Shown one piece after another: positions 24,275 through 33,370 of a stretch of 62,367 nt of DNA. Source of the stretch: Xanthobacteraceae bacterium (GTDB lineage: Bacteria; Pseudomonadota; Alphaproteobacteria; Rhizobiales; Xanthobacteraceae); contig JAIELW010000012.1 in assembly GCA_019752575.1 (NCBI GenBank), positions 1 through 62,367 on the forward strand, given 5' to 3'. The notes under the pieces are model-generated. The model made no database searches and was not told the origin of the DNA. It was given only the letters and a program-made list of their open reading frames with translations. The number at the start of each line of letters is the position of its first letter. Positions within the stretch are counted from its first letter, which is position 1. Position numbers and translations under genes: made by a program.

Positions 24275-25642
24275 GTGGGTTTTCGGTTTCGCTGGTCTAA
24301 GGGCATCATTCCGGGTGTCCGTCTAAATTTGAGTAAGAGTGGGGCGTCAGTTTCGCTCGGCCGCCGTGGTTTTTGGTACACGATTGGGTCGAAAGGAACG
24401 CGGACGACAGTCGGAATTCCGGGAACGGGATTATCTTGGACTGAGTATAGTCCGTACTCTAAGCGAAAGTCGTCAACCCGTAGCGGAGAATCTGAAGAAT
24501 CTTATGTTCGCTACGGTCAAAGTGAAAGCGAAGCGTCGATTGATAGCGCAGAGATCAACACAATCTCTGCGAAATCTACGAGCGAAATTGCACCGATAGT
24601 CGCTGTTGCGACCTCTCGTTTCCGGTTCTCGCGCCTCCTGCTTCTTGTTTGTCTTATCGCATTTTTTCTCGGCACATTCTTTGACAATCGTGAGTGGCTG
24701 ATACTTGCGGCCTTGGGAGGATTAATTGCGCTGCCAATTGCAGCAATTACGGACTATTACCGTCGCACAGTTCGCGTTGAATACGATCTCGACGCGGTTC
24801 AGAAATCGCAATTCTCCGAAATTCTGGCTGCGTTTGAGTCTGCACAAGAATCAAAACGCGTTTGGCACATACCCAGTCAGCAATTTACATCGGATTGGAA
24901 ACGTAATGCTGGTGCTAGGAGTATCGTAAAGCGTAATCGAATATTTCCCAGATTACGACGTCTTGCGGGGACGCGTTCCAATCTAAAGGTCCCTTCGATC
25001 AATGTAGGTCGTCAAACCATTCAGTTCGCGCCTGACTCGGTATTCGTTTCGTCGGGAAAATTGGTTGCGGTTTTGAACTACTCTGATGTTGAAGTCAGAG
25101 GTTCCTCAACCGGCTTCGTCGAGCATCAGAGAGTTCCATCTGATGCTCATGTCAGTGGACATACGTGGCGCTTTGCCAACAAGGACGGTGGTCCCGATCG
25201 CCGCTTTATTAACAACAGGCAACTGCCGGTTTGTTCATATGCACAAGTCGAATTCAATTCTTCTGAAGGACTAAACGAGCGGATTATTTTTTCGAATCCT
25301 GCTGCTACAAACTTTGCGGTTGCAATTGAAGATAGCGCGAACCTCACGGTTGATGCTCATGATATTTATACGTCGATTCATTTTCCTTCTAAGTTTCATT
25401 CGATAGTTATCGCTATCTGCGGAATTTGTATTGCACTTGGTATCGGTTTTGTCGCGGCTGGCGATCAAAAACTACACAATGCAATTAAGCAAATCTCTGA
25501 TGGGAATTGGCAGCTAAAAAATTCGCAAAACAGAGTCGATAAGCAGCCGGTTTCAGCGCCAGCAATATATGTCCAGCCAAAGACGTCGTCGCCACCAAAG
25601 AAGCAGGCGCCGGCAAATGATCCTTGGCGCGCAATTAGATAA
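24275..25642 (+). CDS. DUF4236 domain protein, low-GC
   Basis: A 455-residue protein that starts with the DUF4236 domain (about residues 1-55, with the typical PGVRLNLSKSG and GTRTTVGIPGTGLSW). Three hydrophobic segments follow (near 115-135, 145-165 and 395-415), so it is probably membrane-anchored. The long middle part is of unknown fold. GC content is clearly lower than in the neighbours, with more AT-ending codons, which suggests recent acquisition. I use the GTG at 24275, which has a GGGAGAGGG site and matches the domain start; an in-frame earlier start at 24209 is possible. Function unknown. Confidence 0.75.
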   Translation: MGFRFRWSKGIIPGVRLNLSKSGASVSLGRRGFWYTIGSKGTRTTVGIPGTGLSWTEYSPYSKRKSSTRSGESEESYVRYGQSESEASIDSAEINTISAKSTSEIAPIVAVATSRFRFSRLLLLVCLIAFFLGTFFDNREWLILAALGGLIALPIAAITDYYRRTVRVEYDLDAVQKSQFSEILAAFESAQESKRVWHIPSQQFTSDWKRNAGARSIVKRNRIFPRLRRLAGTRSNLKVPSINVGRQTIQFAPDSVFVSSGKLVAVLNYSDVEVRGSSTGFVEHQRVPSDAHVSGHTWRFANKDGGPDRRFINNRQLPVCSYAQVEFNSSEGLNERIIFSNPAATNFAVAIEDSANLTVDAHDIYTSIHFPSKFHSIVIAICGICIALGIGFVAAGDQKLHNAIKQISDGNWQLKNSQNRVDKQPVSAPAIYVQPKTSSPPKKQAPANDPWRAIR

Positions 25643-25661
25643 TTTTTACTGCATGGCGGGA

Positions 25662-25713
25662 GCAAACGCGGGCCTCCGTGCCTGATTTTCCGCGCGCACG
25701 AGCACTTCGACTT
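25662..25713 (-). pseudogene. Remnant copy of the 3' end of the downstream proline-rich protein gene
   Basis: Fifty-two bases here match bases 25919-25970, the coding end of the gene at 25903-26997, at about 46 of 52 positions and in the same orientation and frame. Translated, both read variants of the acidic EVxVLARAENQAQ tail. The fragment is not part of a functional ORF. It is a direct duplication, separated from the source by 205 bp that includes the GTCGTCCC repeat. Confidence 0.75.
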
Positions 25714-25779
25714 TCGGATCGCGGCTTTCCGCAAAGCGGTTAGAGCATGCGGACGAAGCGGCGTAGTTCAATTCACTGT

Positions 25780-25889
25780 GTCGTCCCCGCGAAAGCGGGG
25801 ATCCATAACCACCGGCTTTCGAGAGTCGAGAGGCGGGTGGTTATGGGTCCCGGCTCGCGCTCGCTATTCGCTCGCTTGGCCGGGACGAC
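25780..25889. repeat. GTCGTCCC-type inverted repeat, copy 2
   Basis: A 110-bp copy of the element at 8984, in reverse orientation on the chromosome. It begins 13 bp beyond the minus-strand stop at 25903. Its sequence starts GTCGTCCCGGCCAAGCGAGC when read on the minus strand, as copy 1 does on the plus strand. Confidence 0.75.
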
Positions 25890-25902
25890 AATATGGAAGT
25901 AG

Positions 25903-26997
25903 TTACCGCGCGGTCGGTGCAGGCGCGGGCGTCTGCGCCTGATTTTCCGCGCGCGCGAGCACTTCGACTTCGCGGTCCCGACCCGCGACGACCTTGAAAG
26001 TCGCCTGATAGGTTTTGCCGTCGTGACGCGCGACCGCGACGTATTCGCCGTCGGCAAGCACGATCGACGGAAAGGCGCCGATGAATTCCTTGATCGAGTC
26101 GCCGCCGGGCGTCAGCACCGACCATGAAGTATTGGCTAGCGCTTCGCCGCCGGTCGCGTGCACGAGACGAAGCGTGATCTGCGCGGCGCGGTGATGCACA
26201 GTCGCGTCCGTCAAGCGGCCTGCTTCGATGCGCACATCCGCCGTGATGGTCGAATTGCCTTCACCGTAAGTCGATTGCACGTAATAGGTACCAGCGGGCA
26301 GCAGCACGAGATCGCCGGGCACGACGCCACGGATCACGGGCGGGCGCTCGTTCCTGACCGCGCGCTTCTTCTTGCCGTCGGCTTGCGTGCGCTGGAGGAA
26401 GTTTCCTTCGTAGACGTCGAAGCGAAGTTTTGCCGGAGCGATGGCGGCGTCGCCAACGCGGCCCTGCAAGCGCAAACCGCCGGCGGCGACGATCAGCGTT
26501 TCGCGCATGTTCTCTGTCACCGTCACCCGCTGCGCGAAGCTCGCTAACCCGTAGGCGACGTGCACGACATATTTGCCGGGCGGCAGCGTGAAGGTCGGCG
26601 AGGCATCCTGCGACTCGCTCACCATGAAAAGCGGCTGCGCGGTGCCGGGACGCTCGACAAACACGCGCCAATGCAGCGCGCGGGTGACGTTCTGGCCTTC
26701 CGGCGAATAACGCGCGGCGAGATTCAGCGTGTAGCGGAGCGGCGCGTTTTGCTGCGGCGTTTCCTTCACGGCCGGACGCTGCGGCGGCGGGGCCGGTTGC
26801 TGCTGCGGCGGTGGAGGCGGTACCTGTAAAGATTGCGGCGGCCCTTGGGGCGGCGGCGGATTGGGAATGTTGGCCGGCGGGGTTGGCGGCGGTGGCGGGC
26901 CCTGGAAGGGAAACCACTGCGCCGGGGACGTGCCTGCGCTCAGGAGCAAGACCAGAACGGCCACAAGCGGGGCGCGGAAGCCGGAGAAGCACGTCAT
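25903..26997 (-). CDS. Secreted proline-rich protein with beta-sandwich repeats, unknown function
   Basis: A 364-residue exported protein. The signal peptide covers residues 1-26 (cleavage near SPAQ). Residues 30-80 are a Pro/Gln-rich linker with several runs of P. The remainder has three similar segments of the type 'LPPGKYVVHVAYG', 'LPAGTYYVQSTYG' and 'LADGEYVAVARHD', each a beta-strand pattern like carboxypeptidase regulatory or prealbumin-like domains, so it may be a periplasmic or surface binding protein. I do not recognise a named family. It ends next to the repeat at 25780 and stands alone. Confidence 0.7.
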   Translation of the reverse strand: MTCFSGFRAPLVAVLVLLLSAGTSPAQWFPFQGPPPPPTPPANIPNPPPPQGPPQSLQVPPPPPQQQPAPPPQRPAVKETPQQNAPLRYTLNLAARYSPEGQNVTRALHWRVFVERPGTAQPLFMVSESQDASPTFTLPPGKYVVHVAYGLASFAQRVTVTENMRETLIVAAGGLRLQGRVGDAAIAPAKLRFDVYEGNFLQRTQADGKKKRAVRNERPPVIRGVVPGDLVLLPAGTYYVQSTYGEGNSTITADVRIEAGRLTDATVHHRAAQITLRLVHATGGEALANTSWSVLTPGGDSIKEFIGAFPSIVLADGEYVAVARHDGKTYQATFKVVAGRDREVEVLARAENQAQTPAPAPTAR

Positions 26998-27120
26998 GGC
27001 GGTCTTTTAGCCCTGAAGCCCCCGAATGCAAGCCGGGAGGGCCAGCCTTGCCCGGCTCGTCGTTGGACAGCGTGAAGACCCATGCTACCGCTCCCCGGCT
27101 TTTTCGAGACCGGAATTTCA

Positions 27121-27684
27121 ATGCCAAGCGCCCTAGAACTCCTCAAAACCCGCACTTCACCCAAGGCGGCCGACCTCGTTCCGCCCGCGCCGAGCGAAGC
27201 ACAACTCGCCGAAATCCTGACCGTTGCTGCCCGCGTGCCGGATCACGGCATGATGAAGCCCTGGCGTTTTATCGTGCTGCCAAGAGAGACGCGGGGCCCG
27301 CTGGTCGAGAAGCTCACCGCGAACTTCCGCTCGGGCAATCCGAATGCGTCCGACGCCGAAGTGGACAAACAGCGGCTTCGCTTCGGCGGCAGCCCGCTGA
27401 TCGTGACCGTGGTGTCGAAGGTTTCGCCAAACCCGAAGGTGCCGGATATCGAACAACTCCTCTCCGCGGGCGCGGCCTGCATGAATTTGCTCAACGCCGC
27501 GCACGCGATGGGCTTCGGTGCGAACTGGCTTACGGGATGGGCCGCGTTCGACAAGTCGAGCAAGGAGCTGTTCGGGCTCGCCGATAACGAGCAGATCGTC
27601 GGCTTCGTTCACATTGGCACTGTGAAGGGCGAAATCTTCCAGCGCCCGCGTCCCGACATGGCGCAGATCGTGAGCAGGCGCTGA
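27121..27684 (+). CDS. Nitroreductase family protein (YdjA-like)
   Basis: A 187-residue FMN-dependent nitroreductase-fold enzyme. The opening 'LLKTRTSPKAADLVPPAPS' and the segment 'RVPDHGMMKPWRFIVL' match the YdjA subgroup, which is shorter than typical nitroreductases. The GAACMNLLNAAHAMGFGANW segment contains the FMN-contacting helix. It may reduce nitro compounds or quinones. It overlaps the flavin reductase gene by a single base (TGATG), so a joint role in flavin-linked redox is likely. The start at 27121 is favoured over 27082, which lacks a ribosome site. Confidence 0.85.
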   Translation: MPSALELLKTRTSPKAADLVPPAPSEAQLAEILTVAARVPDHGMMKPWRFIVLPRETRGPLVEKLTANFRSGNPNASDAEVDKQRLRFGGSPLIVTVVSKVSPNPKVPDIEQLLSAGAACMNLLNAAHAMGFGANWLTGWAAFDKSSKELFGLADNEQIVGFVHIGTVKGEIFQRPRPDMAQIVSRR

Positions 27685-28298
27685 TGTTTTATGAGCCTAC
27701 GAAACGCAATCACGGGCTGCCGCACGACCCGTTCAAGGCGATCGTGGCGCCGCGCCCGATCGGCTGGATCAGTTCGATCGACAGGAAGGGCAGCGTCAAT
27801 CTCGCGCCGTATAGCTATTTCAACGGCGTCGGCAGCCATCCGCCGATGGTGATGTTCTCGAGCGAAGGCGCGAAGGATTCCGTGCGCAATATCAGCGAGA
27901 CCATGGAGTTCGTCTGCAATCTCGCGACCTGGGATTTGCGCGAGGCGATGAACCGGACTTCGGAAAGCGTGCCGCACGAGGTGAACGAGTTCGAGCTTGC
28001 CGGGCTTACGCCAGTGCCGTCGAAACTCGTCAAGCCGCCGCGCGTCGGCGAAAGCCCCTGCGCGCTGGAGTGCAAGGCGACCGAGATCGTGCAGATGAAA
28101 GGGCCGGACGGGAGCCCGCGCGACAACTATGTCACCTTCGGCGAAGTCGTCGGCATCCACATCGACGAGAAATACATCAAGAACGGGATTCTCGACGCCG
28201 CCGCGATGAAGCCGATCGCGCGGCTCGGCTATCGCGACTATTCGGTCGTGACCGAATTGTTCCAGATGACCCGGCCGGATGAGACGAAGCGGCGCTGA
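27684..28298 (+). CDS. Flavin reductase family protein
   Basis: A 204-residue protein with the flavin reductase-like (FMN-binding split-barrel) fold. 'HDPFKAIVAPRPIGWISSID' at the start and the segment 'NLAPYSYFNGVGSHPPMVMFS' are typical. Such proteins supply reduced flavin to monooxygenases or act as flavin-dependent oxidoreductases. It begins on the last base of the nitroreductase stop. Its stop directly abuts the convergent CoA-ester lyase stop, so a terminator is missing between them. Confidence 0.87.
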   Translation: MFYEPTKRNHGLPHDPFKAIVAPRPIGWISSIDRKGSVNLAPYSYFNGVGSHPPMVMFSSEGAKDSVRNISETMEFVCNLATWDLREAMNRTSESVPHEVNEFELAGLTPVPSKLVKPPRVGESPCALECKATEIVQMKGPDGSPRDNYVTFGEVVGIHIDEKYIKNGILDAAAMKPIARLGYRDYSVVTELFQMTRPDETKRR

Positions 28299-29168
28299 CT
28301 ATTTCGCGACGCGCGCGATCAACCGCTGCGCGCGTTTCAAATGCGGCTGGTCGTACATCTGGCCGTCGAGCGAAATCACGCCGGCATTGCCCGCGGCTTT
28401 GAACGCATCGATCAGACGCTTCGCTTTTCCGATTTCTTCCGCGCTCGGCGTGTAAATCTCGTTGATGACCGGCACCTGATCCGGGTGGATCGCCATCTTG
28501 CCGGTAAAGCCGTCGCGGCGGCCTTCGCGCGTCTCGCGCTTCAAGCCTTCGGCATCGCGGAAGTTCGGATAGATCGAGTCGATCGGCGCGACTTCGGCGG
28601 CGATCGCGGCAATCAAACATTGCGCGCGGGCGAGGCGATAGGGATCGGTGTAGTCGCCTTTTTCGTTCCGGTTCGTTTCCGCGCCGATGTCGGCGGAGAG
28701 ATCCTCCGCGCCCCAGGTCATGCCGTCTAGCCGTTTGCTCGCTCCGCGATAGTTATGAAGGCCGAAGAGGGCCTGTGCGCTTTCGGTGACGAGCACCAGA
28801 ATGCGCGTCGTGCCTTCGTCGATGCCGTGCAGTGCCTCGCGCGCGGTGATTTTGGCGTCGAGATGCGTGACGTCGCCGCCGTGGCGGCTTTTCGGAAACA
28901 GGAATCCGTCGGGCTTTGCTGCGATCACTGCGTCGAGATCGGCGTCGATCATGCCGGTATCGAGCGCGTTCACGCGCACGAACAGGCGAGGGCGGTCCTT
29001 CTTCGAGATATTCGCGTTCAGATAGTCGCGGACGATTTCGCGCGCTCTCGGCTTCGCATCCAAGGCGACCGAGTCTTCCAGATCGAGCAGAAGCGCATCC
29101 GCGCCGCTTGCAAGGCCTTTTTCGAGTTTGCGTGGCGCGTCGCCGGGAACGAACAAGTAGGAGCGCAT
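28299..29168 (-). CDS. CoA ester lyase (HpcH/HpaI, malyl-CoA lyase-like)
   Basis: A 289-residue TIM-barrel enzyme of the citrate lyase beta/malyl-CoA lyase family. The motif 'RSYLFVPGDAPRKLEKGL' and the metal-site LDLEDSV are intact, as is 'GADALLLDLEDSV'. Such enzymes cleave or form malyl-, methylmalyl- or citramalyl-CoA. The gene lies 12 bp downstream of a MaoC-type hydratase on the same strand, a pairing often found where mesaconyl-CoA or related C4/C5-CoA esters are processed. The exact substrate is inference. Confidence 0.87.
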   Translation of the reverse strand: MRSYLFVPGDAPRKLEKGLASGADALLLDLEDSVALDAKPRAREIVRDYLNANISKKDRPRLFVRVNALDTGMIDADLDAVIAAKPDGFLFPKSRHGGDVTHLDAKITAREALHGIDEGTTRILVLVTESAQALFGLHNYRGASKRLDGMTWGAEDLSADIGAETNRNEKGDYTDPYRLARAQCLIAAIAAEVAPIDSIYPNFRDAEGLKRETREGRRDGFTGKMAIHPDQVPVINEIYTPSAEEIGKAKRLIDAFKAAGNAGVISLDGQMYDQPHLKRAQRLIARVAK

Positions 29169-29180
29169 CAGACTTGCTCT

Positions 29181-29669
29181 TTATACTTGGACTTTGCGCT
29201 TCAGCATGAAGGCCTGCCGCTTGCATTCGGCGACAAGCTTGCCGTCCTGATTATAGGTGCGATGGTGAAAATCGACGATGCCGGCGTCCGGCCGCGACTT
29301 CGACTCGCGCTTGCCCATGACCTCGGTCGTGCAGCGGACGGTGTCGCCTTCGAACAGCGGGTGCGGAAACTTCACGTCGGTCATGCCGAGGTTCGCAATC
29401 GTGGTGCCGACGGTGGTGTCGTTCACCGAAATGCCGATCATGAGCCCGAGCGTGAAGAGCGAGTTCATCAAGGGCTGGCCCCACTGGGTTTCCTTCTCGC
29501 AGAAGTCGCGGTCGATATGCAGCGGCTGCGGGTTCAAGGTCATATTCGAGAACAGCATGTTGTCCATCTGGGTGACCGTGCGGCGGAGCCGGTGCTCGAT
29601 CACGGCCCCGGCCTGAAAGTCCTCGAAATACATGCCGCCGCGGGGGTGGCGGGCCGCTTCAGAAGCCAT
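29181..29669 (-). CDS. MaoC-family dehydratase
   Basis: A 162-residue hot-dog-fold protein with the MaoC hydratase motif NPQPLHIDRDF near residues 46-56. It is preceded by GGGAG at a good distance for the ATG at 29669; a longer start at 29711 exists but has no site. MaoC proteins hydrate 2-enoyl-CoA esters. The operon partner downstream is the CoA-ester lyase, so a pathway from a mesaconyl-type CoA ester to glyoxylate or pyruvate products is plausible. Confidence 0.85.
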   Translation of the reverse strand: MASEAARHPRGGMYFEDFQAGAVIEHRLRRTVTQMDNMLFSNMTLNPQPLHIDRDFCEKETQWGQPLMNSLFTLGLMIGISVNDTTVGTTIANLGMTDVKFPHPLFEGDTVRCTTEVMGKRESKSRPDAGIVDFHHRTYNQDGKLVAECKRQAFMLKRKVQV

Positions 29670-29776
29670 CGTTTCTCTCCCGGATTCCGTCGTTAAGGTT
29701 CCGTTTACCATAAAGGGCCAAGTTCCAAGCGGGTCTTTCCGCGAGGGGAGTCGCGGCAGCCCCCAGGACGCCAGCC

Positions 29777-30793
29777 ATGTTTCTCGACTCGCTATTGAAC
29801 TCCGGTGAGCGCGTAACCGCAGCCATCCGTTCGGCGAGCCAACAGACCGGCATCAGCTTCGATTATCTGATGAAGACCGCCTATCGGGAATCCGCCATGA
29901 ACCCGAGAGCGCAGGCTTCCACGTCGTCGGCGCTCGGGCTGTTCCAGTTCATCGACGCGACCTGGCTCGCGACCGTCAAAGAAGACGGCCCTGCGTTCGG
30001 GCTCTCGCAGTATTCCAACCAGATCGAGAAGACCGCAGACGGACATTATTTCGTGCGCGATCCGATGGTGCGGGCACAGATTTTGAAACTCCGCGAGAAT
30101 CCGGAGATCGCCTCGAACATGGCGGCAGCCTTCTCGAAACGGAATGCCGCCGAAATCCAGAGCGTGATCGGACGCCAGCCGACCGAGGGCGAACTTTACA
30201 TCGCGCACTTCCTCGGCGCGAACGGGGCGAAGCGGTTTCTCTCGCTGCGCGCCAGCAATCCGAATACTTCCGCAGCTTCGGCCTTCCCGGAAGCCGCGCG
30301 TGCGAACAAGCCGATCTTCTACAACGCGAACGGTGCGCGCAGCATCGAGGAAACCTATCGCGTGCTCGTCTCGAAGCACGACAAAATCCGCAATGCTGCG
30401 CCGGCAACCGCGGTCGCCAATCTGCAGATCACCAATCCGCGCGGCGTGGATGCCGACAATTCGCCGGTTCCCAATCTCTTGAACCGCATCGCCGCGATCT
30501 TCTCACCGCGCAAGGCGGCGCCAGGCAATCAAATCGCACCGGTGCGGCGGTTCAATGCGCCGACAGCGACTGCGCTCGCGCCACAAGTTTCGCCCATGAC
30601 GCGGACGATTACCGCGCAAGCGCCCGCTCCGGTGCCGACGACACAGACCGTCGCCGCCGTGAACAATCCGCCGGCCGTTCAGAACGACGCGCCGATTTTC
30701 CGCGGGCTGTTCCAGAACGAAACCGCGCCGATCTCGCAAGACGTGCGTTCGCTCTGGGGCGGGGTCAATCCGTTTTTGCGCCGCACGACCTGA
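29777..30793 (+). CDS. Lytic transglycosylase domain protein
   Basis: A 338-residue protein with a SLT-type lysozyme domain in the N-terminal half. The catalytic Glu lies in 'YRESAMNPRAQ', followed by the signature 'STSSALGLFQFID'. No cleavable signal peptide is evident at the N-terminus. The second half is low-complexity, rich in Pro, Ala and Thr, and may be a cell-wall or protein-interaction region. Such enzymes cleave peptidoglycan with 1,6-anhydro product; many alphaproteobacterial members of this type are linked to flagella or secretion, but no such genes are adjacent. The start codon is an ATG. Confidence 0.85.
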   Translation: MFLDSLLNSGERVTAAIRSASQQTGISFDYLMKTAYRESAMNPRAQASTSSALGLFQFIDATWLATVKEDGPAFGLSQYSNQIEKTADGHYFVRDPMVRAQILKLRENPEIASNMAAAFSKRNAAEIQSVIGRQPTEGELYIAHFLGANGAKRFLSLRASNPNTSAASAFPEAARANKPIFYNANGARSIEETYRVLVSKHDKIRNAAPATAVANLQITNPRGVDADNSPVPNLLNRIAAIFSPRKAAPGNQIAPVRRFNAPTATALAPQVSPMTRTITAQAPAPVPTTQTVAAVNNPPAVQNDAPIFRGLFQNETAPISQDVRSLWGGVNPFLRRTT

Positions 30794-30893
30794 CGCGCTC
30801 GACTTCTTAACGAAATCTGAAAATTCAAGGTGAACGCTTTGTTAAGCGCGCACACCTAGGCTTCGTGCAGGAATATCAATTCTCGGGGCCGGG

Positions 30894-32033
30894 ATGATCG
30901 TTCGCCAGTTTCTGAAGTGGATCCAGACCGCGCCTCCGGGCGAGCGAGCCGACGCAACCAGCGCGCTGGCGCGCGCTTATCTCTATTCCGATCTTTCGAG
31001 CGGCGACCGCATGGCGGCGGAAGCCGCGATGACCGTGCTCCTGGACGATCCGTCGCCGCTTGTGCGCCGTGCGCTCGCGGAAACGATTGCAACGAGCGAA
31101 TACGCGCCGCGCACGGTGCTGATCGGGCTCACGCAGGATCAGCTCGACATCGCCGAAATCGTGGTCGAACGGTCGCCGGCGTTGCTCGATGTCGAGCTCG
31201 TCGATCTCGCGGCAAGCGGGAAGGAGCGTTTGCAGATCGCGATCGCTTCCCGCGAATTGATCTCGCGCGCGGTTGCCGCCGCGATTGCGGAAGTCGGCAC
31301 CGCCACGGCCTGTCTCATTCTGCTCGAAAATCCCGCCGCCGATCTTACGGGTGCCGCGCTCGCGCGTATTGCCGGGCGGCACGGTCATCTCGCCGCCGTG
31401 CGCGACGAACTGCTTTCGCGCGACGATCTGCCGACCGAAACACGGCAGGCGCTGGTCGCCACGCTCGCCGACACGCTTGCCCGTTTCGTCACCCATAAGG
31501 AGTGGCTGCCGGAAGATCGCGCCAAATCCGTCGCGCGCGAGGCCTGCGACCGTGCCACCGTGGCGATTGCCGCCGGCCAGACGCCGGAGCAGGTGGCGGC
31601 GCTCGTGCGCCATCTCGCAAATACCGGCCAGCTCACCGGCGCTTTGCTCCTCCGCGCGCTGCTCTCGGGTAACACGCGCTTCCTCGTCGATGCGCTCTCG
31701 GAGCTCTCGGGGCTCTCGCTGTCGCGCATCACTTCGATCCTCGGCGACCGCTCCGGCCACGGTTTCCGCGCGTTATTCGAGCGCGCGGGTCTGCCGCAGG
31801 GTGCCTATGGCGCGTTTCGCGCGGCCATCGAAGTCGTGCATGAAATGGGATTTGCCGGTGCGCCGGGCTATTCCGCGCTCGGCCGGAGCATGGTCGAGCA
31901 GGTGATCCAGCGTTATGCGCCGGAATCTTTCGGTGAGCTGGACGAGCTTTACGCGCTCCTGCGCCGCTTCGCGGCCGAGGCTGCCCGCGACGAAGCGCGG
32001 CACTTCACGGCCGATCTCGTCGCCGCGGCGTAA
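30894..32033 (+). CDS. DUF2336 domain protein
   Basis: A 379-residue protein, mostly alpha-helical, with the HEAT-like character of DUF2336: repeated 'LVRRALAETIA' type helices and many acidic residues. It is a family found in alphaproteobacteria, with some members in c-di-GMP or phosphorelay contexts, but no tested function that I know. The gene is convergent with the receiver/Hpt pair next to it, with 9 bp between the stops. Confidence 0.8.
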   Translation: MIVRQFLKWIQTAPPGERADATSALARAYLYSDLSSGDRMAAEAAMTVLLDDPSPLVRRALAETIATSEYAPRTVLIGLTQDQLDIAEIVVERSPALLDVELVDLAASGKERLQIAIASRELISRAVAAAIAEVGTATACLILLENPAADLTGAALARIAGRHGHLAAVRDELLSRDDLPTETRQALVATLADTLARFVTHKEWLPEDRAKSVAREACDRATVAIAAGQTPEQVAALVRHLANTGQLTGALLLRALLSGNTRFLVDALSELSGLSLSRITSILGDRSGHGFRALFERAGLPQGAYGAFRAAIEVVHEMGFAGAPGYSALGRSMVEQVIQRYAPESFGELDELYALLRRFAAEAARDEARHFTADLVAAA

Positions 32034-32042
32034 ACTCCGGAA

Positions 32043-32636
32043 TCAGTTCTGGCCGGGAAGCATCATGCGCGGCGCGGCGTCGCCCGCGATTTCCGCGTAG
32101 GCGTCTTTCAGCTCTTCCGCGAGAAACGTCTCGGTCATGATCGAAAGGCGCTCGGCGAGTTCGACGCCGTAAGGATTGTTCGGGTCTTTGACTTCCTCGC
32201 GCACCAGCGCGCGGATCGAGTCGACATGATTGTCGATTAATCCGCGTGGAATCCGGATCGGCTCCGGCGCGTGCTTGAGCAGACGGCACAGGCTGGTCGC
32301 AATGCGCTCCGCCAGCGGATAGCCGAGCGTGGTGGCGCCGCCCTTGATGTCGTGCGCCGGCATGAAGAGAGCATCGACCGTGGTGCGGCTTAGGCCTTTT
32401 GCATGGATCGCGCGGCGCGCGGCGTCGATGCGCTGGCATTCCGCGTTCATCCATTCGCCGAACTCGACTTTCAGTTCGGCAAGTGCTGCTTCCGCGCGCT
32501 CGACCGCGCTCATGTCGATATTCGCCGAGCCCTTCGTGTGGGTCACGGCCCTCTTTAGCTTGTGCGGAGGCACGATGACCGAATGGTCGTCGAAGCGTTT
32601 CTCCGGCGGGTTCTGATCTTGCTGTTGCTGCGTCAT
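32043..32636 (-). CDS. Hpt domain protein
   Basis: A 197-residue protein with a histidine phosphotransfer domain. The phospho-accepting His95 is in AHDIKGGATTLG, the usual HxxKG layout. The start at 32636 has an AGGA site; an in-frame TTG at 32666 could add ten residues. It lies 26 bp after the receiver-domain gene and is co-directional, so the two likely exchange phosphate in one relay. The C-terminal part after the helical bundle has no known motif. Confidence 0.85.
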   Translation of the reverse strand: MTQQQQDQNPPEKRFDDHSVIVPPHKLKRAVTHTKGSANIDMSAVERAEAALAELKVEFGEWMNAECQRIDAARRAIHAKGLSRTTVDALFMPAHDIKGGATTLGYPLAERIATSLCRLLKHAPEPIRIPRGLIDNHVDSIRALVREEVKDPNNPYGVELAERLSIMTETFLAEELKDAYAEIAGDAAPRMMLPGQN

Positions 32637-32662
32637 AGCTGGCTGTCCTGCACTCGCTTGGC

Positions 32663-33259
32663 TCAAGCGGCTGTACCGGGGCGCTGACCCGCAGCATTAG
32701 TATCTGCCTGCTTACGCTGCTGTTGCAGGCGGTTGTCGATCGGGGCGACTTCGATGATTTCCGCGTCCGCGGTGCCTTTGCGGCGCTCGGGACCCGTGTA
32801 TTTCGTATTCATAGTGCGGCGGCGGTCGGGGCCGAAGTAGTCCTTGGTGCGAATGAAGGGACGCGGCGCGAGCACGACACTCAGGATTCGCTCGTAGAGC
32901 GACTTCGCCGCGACCGGCTTCGTCAGGAATTCGGTGACGCCGGCGTCGCGGGCTTCCATCACGCTGCGCTTTTCGGAATGGCCGGAGAGCATGATGATCG
33001 GCACGAAGCGCGTGACCGGAGAGTTGGAGCCGCGCACTGTCTTCGTGAACTCGATCCCGTCATAGACCGGCATGGCCCAGTCGGTAATCACGATGTCGGG
33101 CTTCTGCGCGGTGAAGATTTCAAGGCCGGCGGCGCCGTCTTCCGCCTCGAAGATTTCGCGCGAGCCGAAACCGTGCAGGAGCTGGCGGACGATGCGCCGC
33201 ATATGGGCATTATCGTCGATGATCAGAAACTTGAGACGGTTGAAGTCGATCCGGATCAT
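32663..33259 (-). CDS. Single-domain response regulator with C-terminal tail
   Basis: A 198-residue CheY-like protein. The acid pocket DD is at residues 15-16, the phospho-acceptor Asp60 is in VITDWAMP, and the conserved Thr/Ser and Lys (TKPV) are present. After the domain (about residue 130) comes a tail with two repeats of the type 'GPDRRR' and 'GPERRKG' and a Gln-rich end. It has no output domain. It is upstream of and probably co-transcribed with the Hpt gene. The cognate histidine kinase is not in the window. Confidence 0.87.
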   Translation of the reverse strand: MIRIDFNRLKFLIIDDNAHMRRIVRQLLHGFGSREIFEAEDGAAGLEIFTAQKPDIVITDWAMPVYDGIEFTKTVRGSNSPVTRFVPIIMLSGHSEKRSVMEARDAGVTEFLTKPVAAKSLYERILSVVLAPRPFIRTKDYFGPDRRRTMNTKYTGPERRKGTADAEIIEVAPIDNRLQQQRKQADTNAAGQRPGTAA

Positions 33260-33370
33260 GGCGCGCCTGGCTCCGGGGCCCGGCGGGCCAAGGCCGAAGC
33301 GGCCGAACGCGGATACCGGCCCTCATTAGGGGCCGACAGGCTTAATTTTCGGTTGAAATGCCAATTCCGG

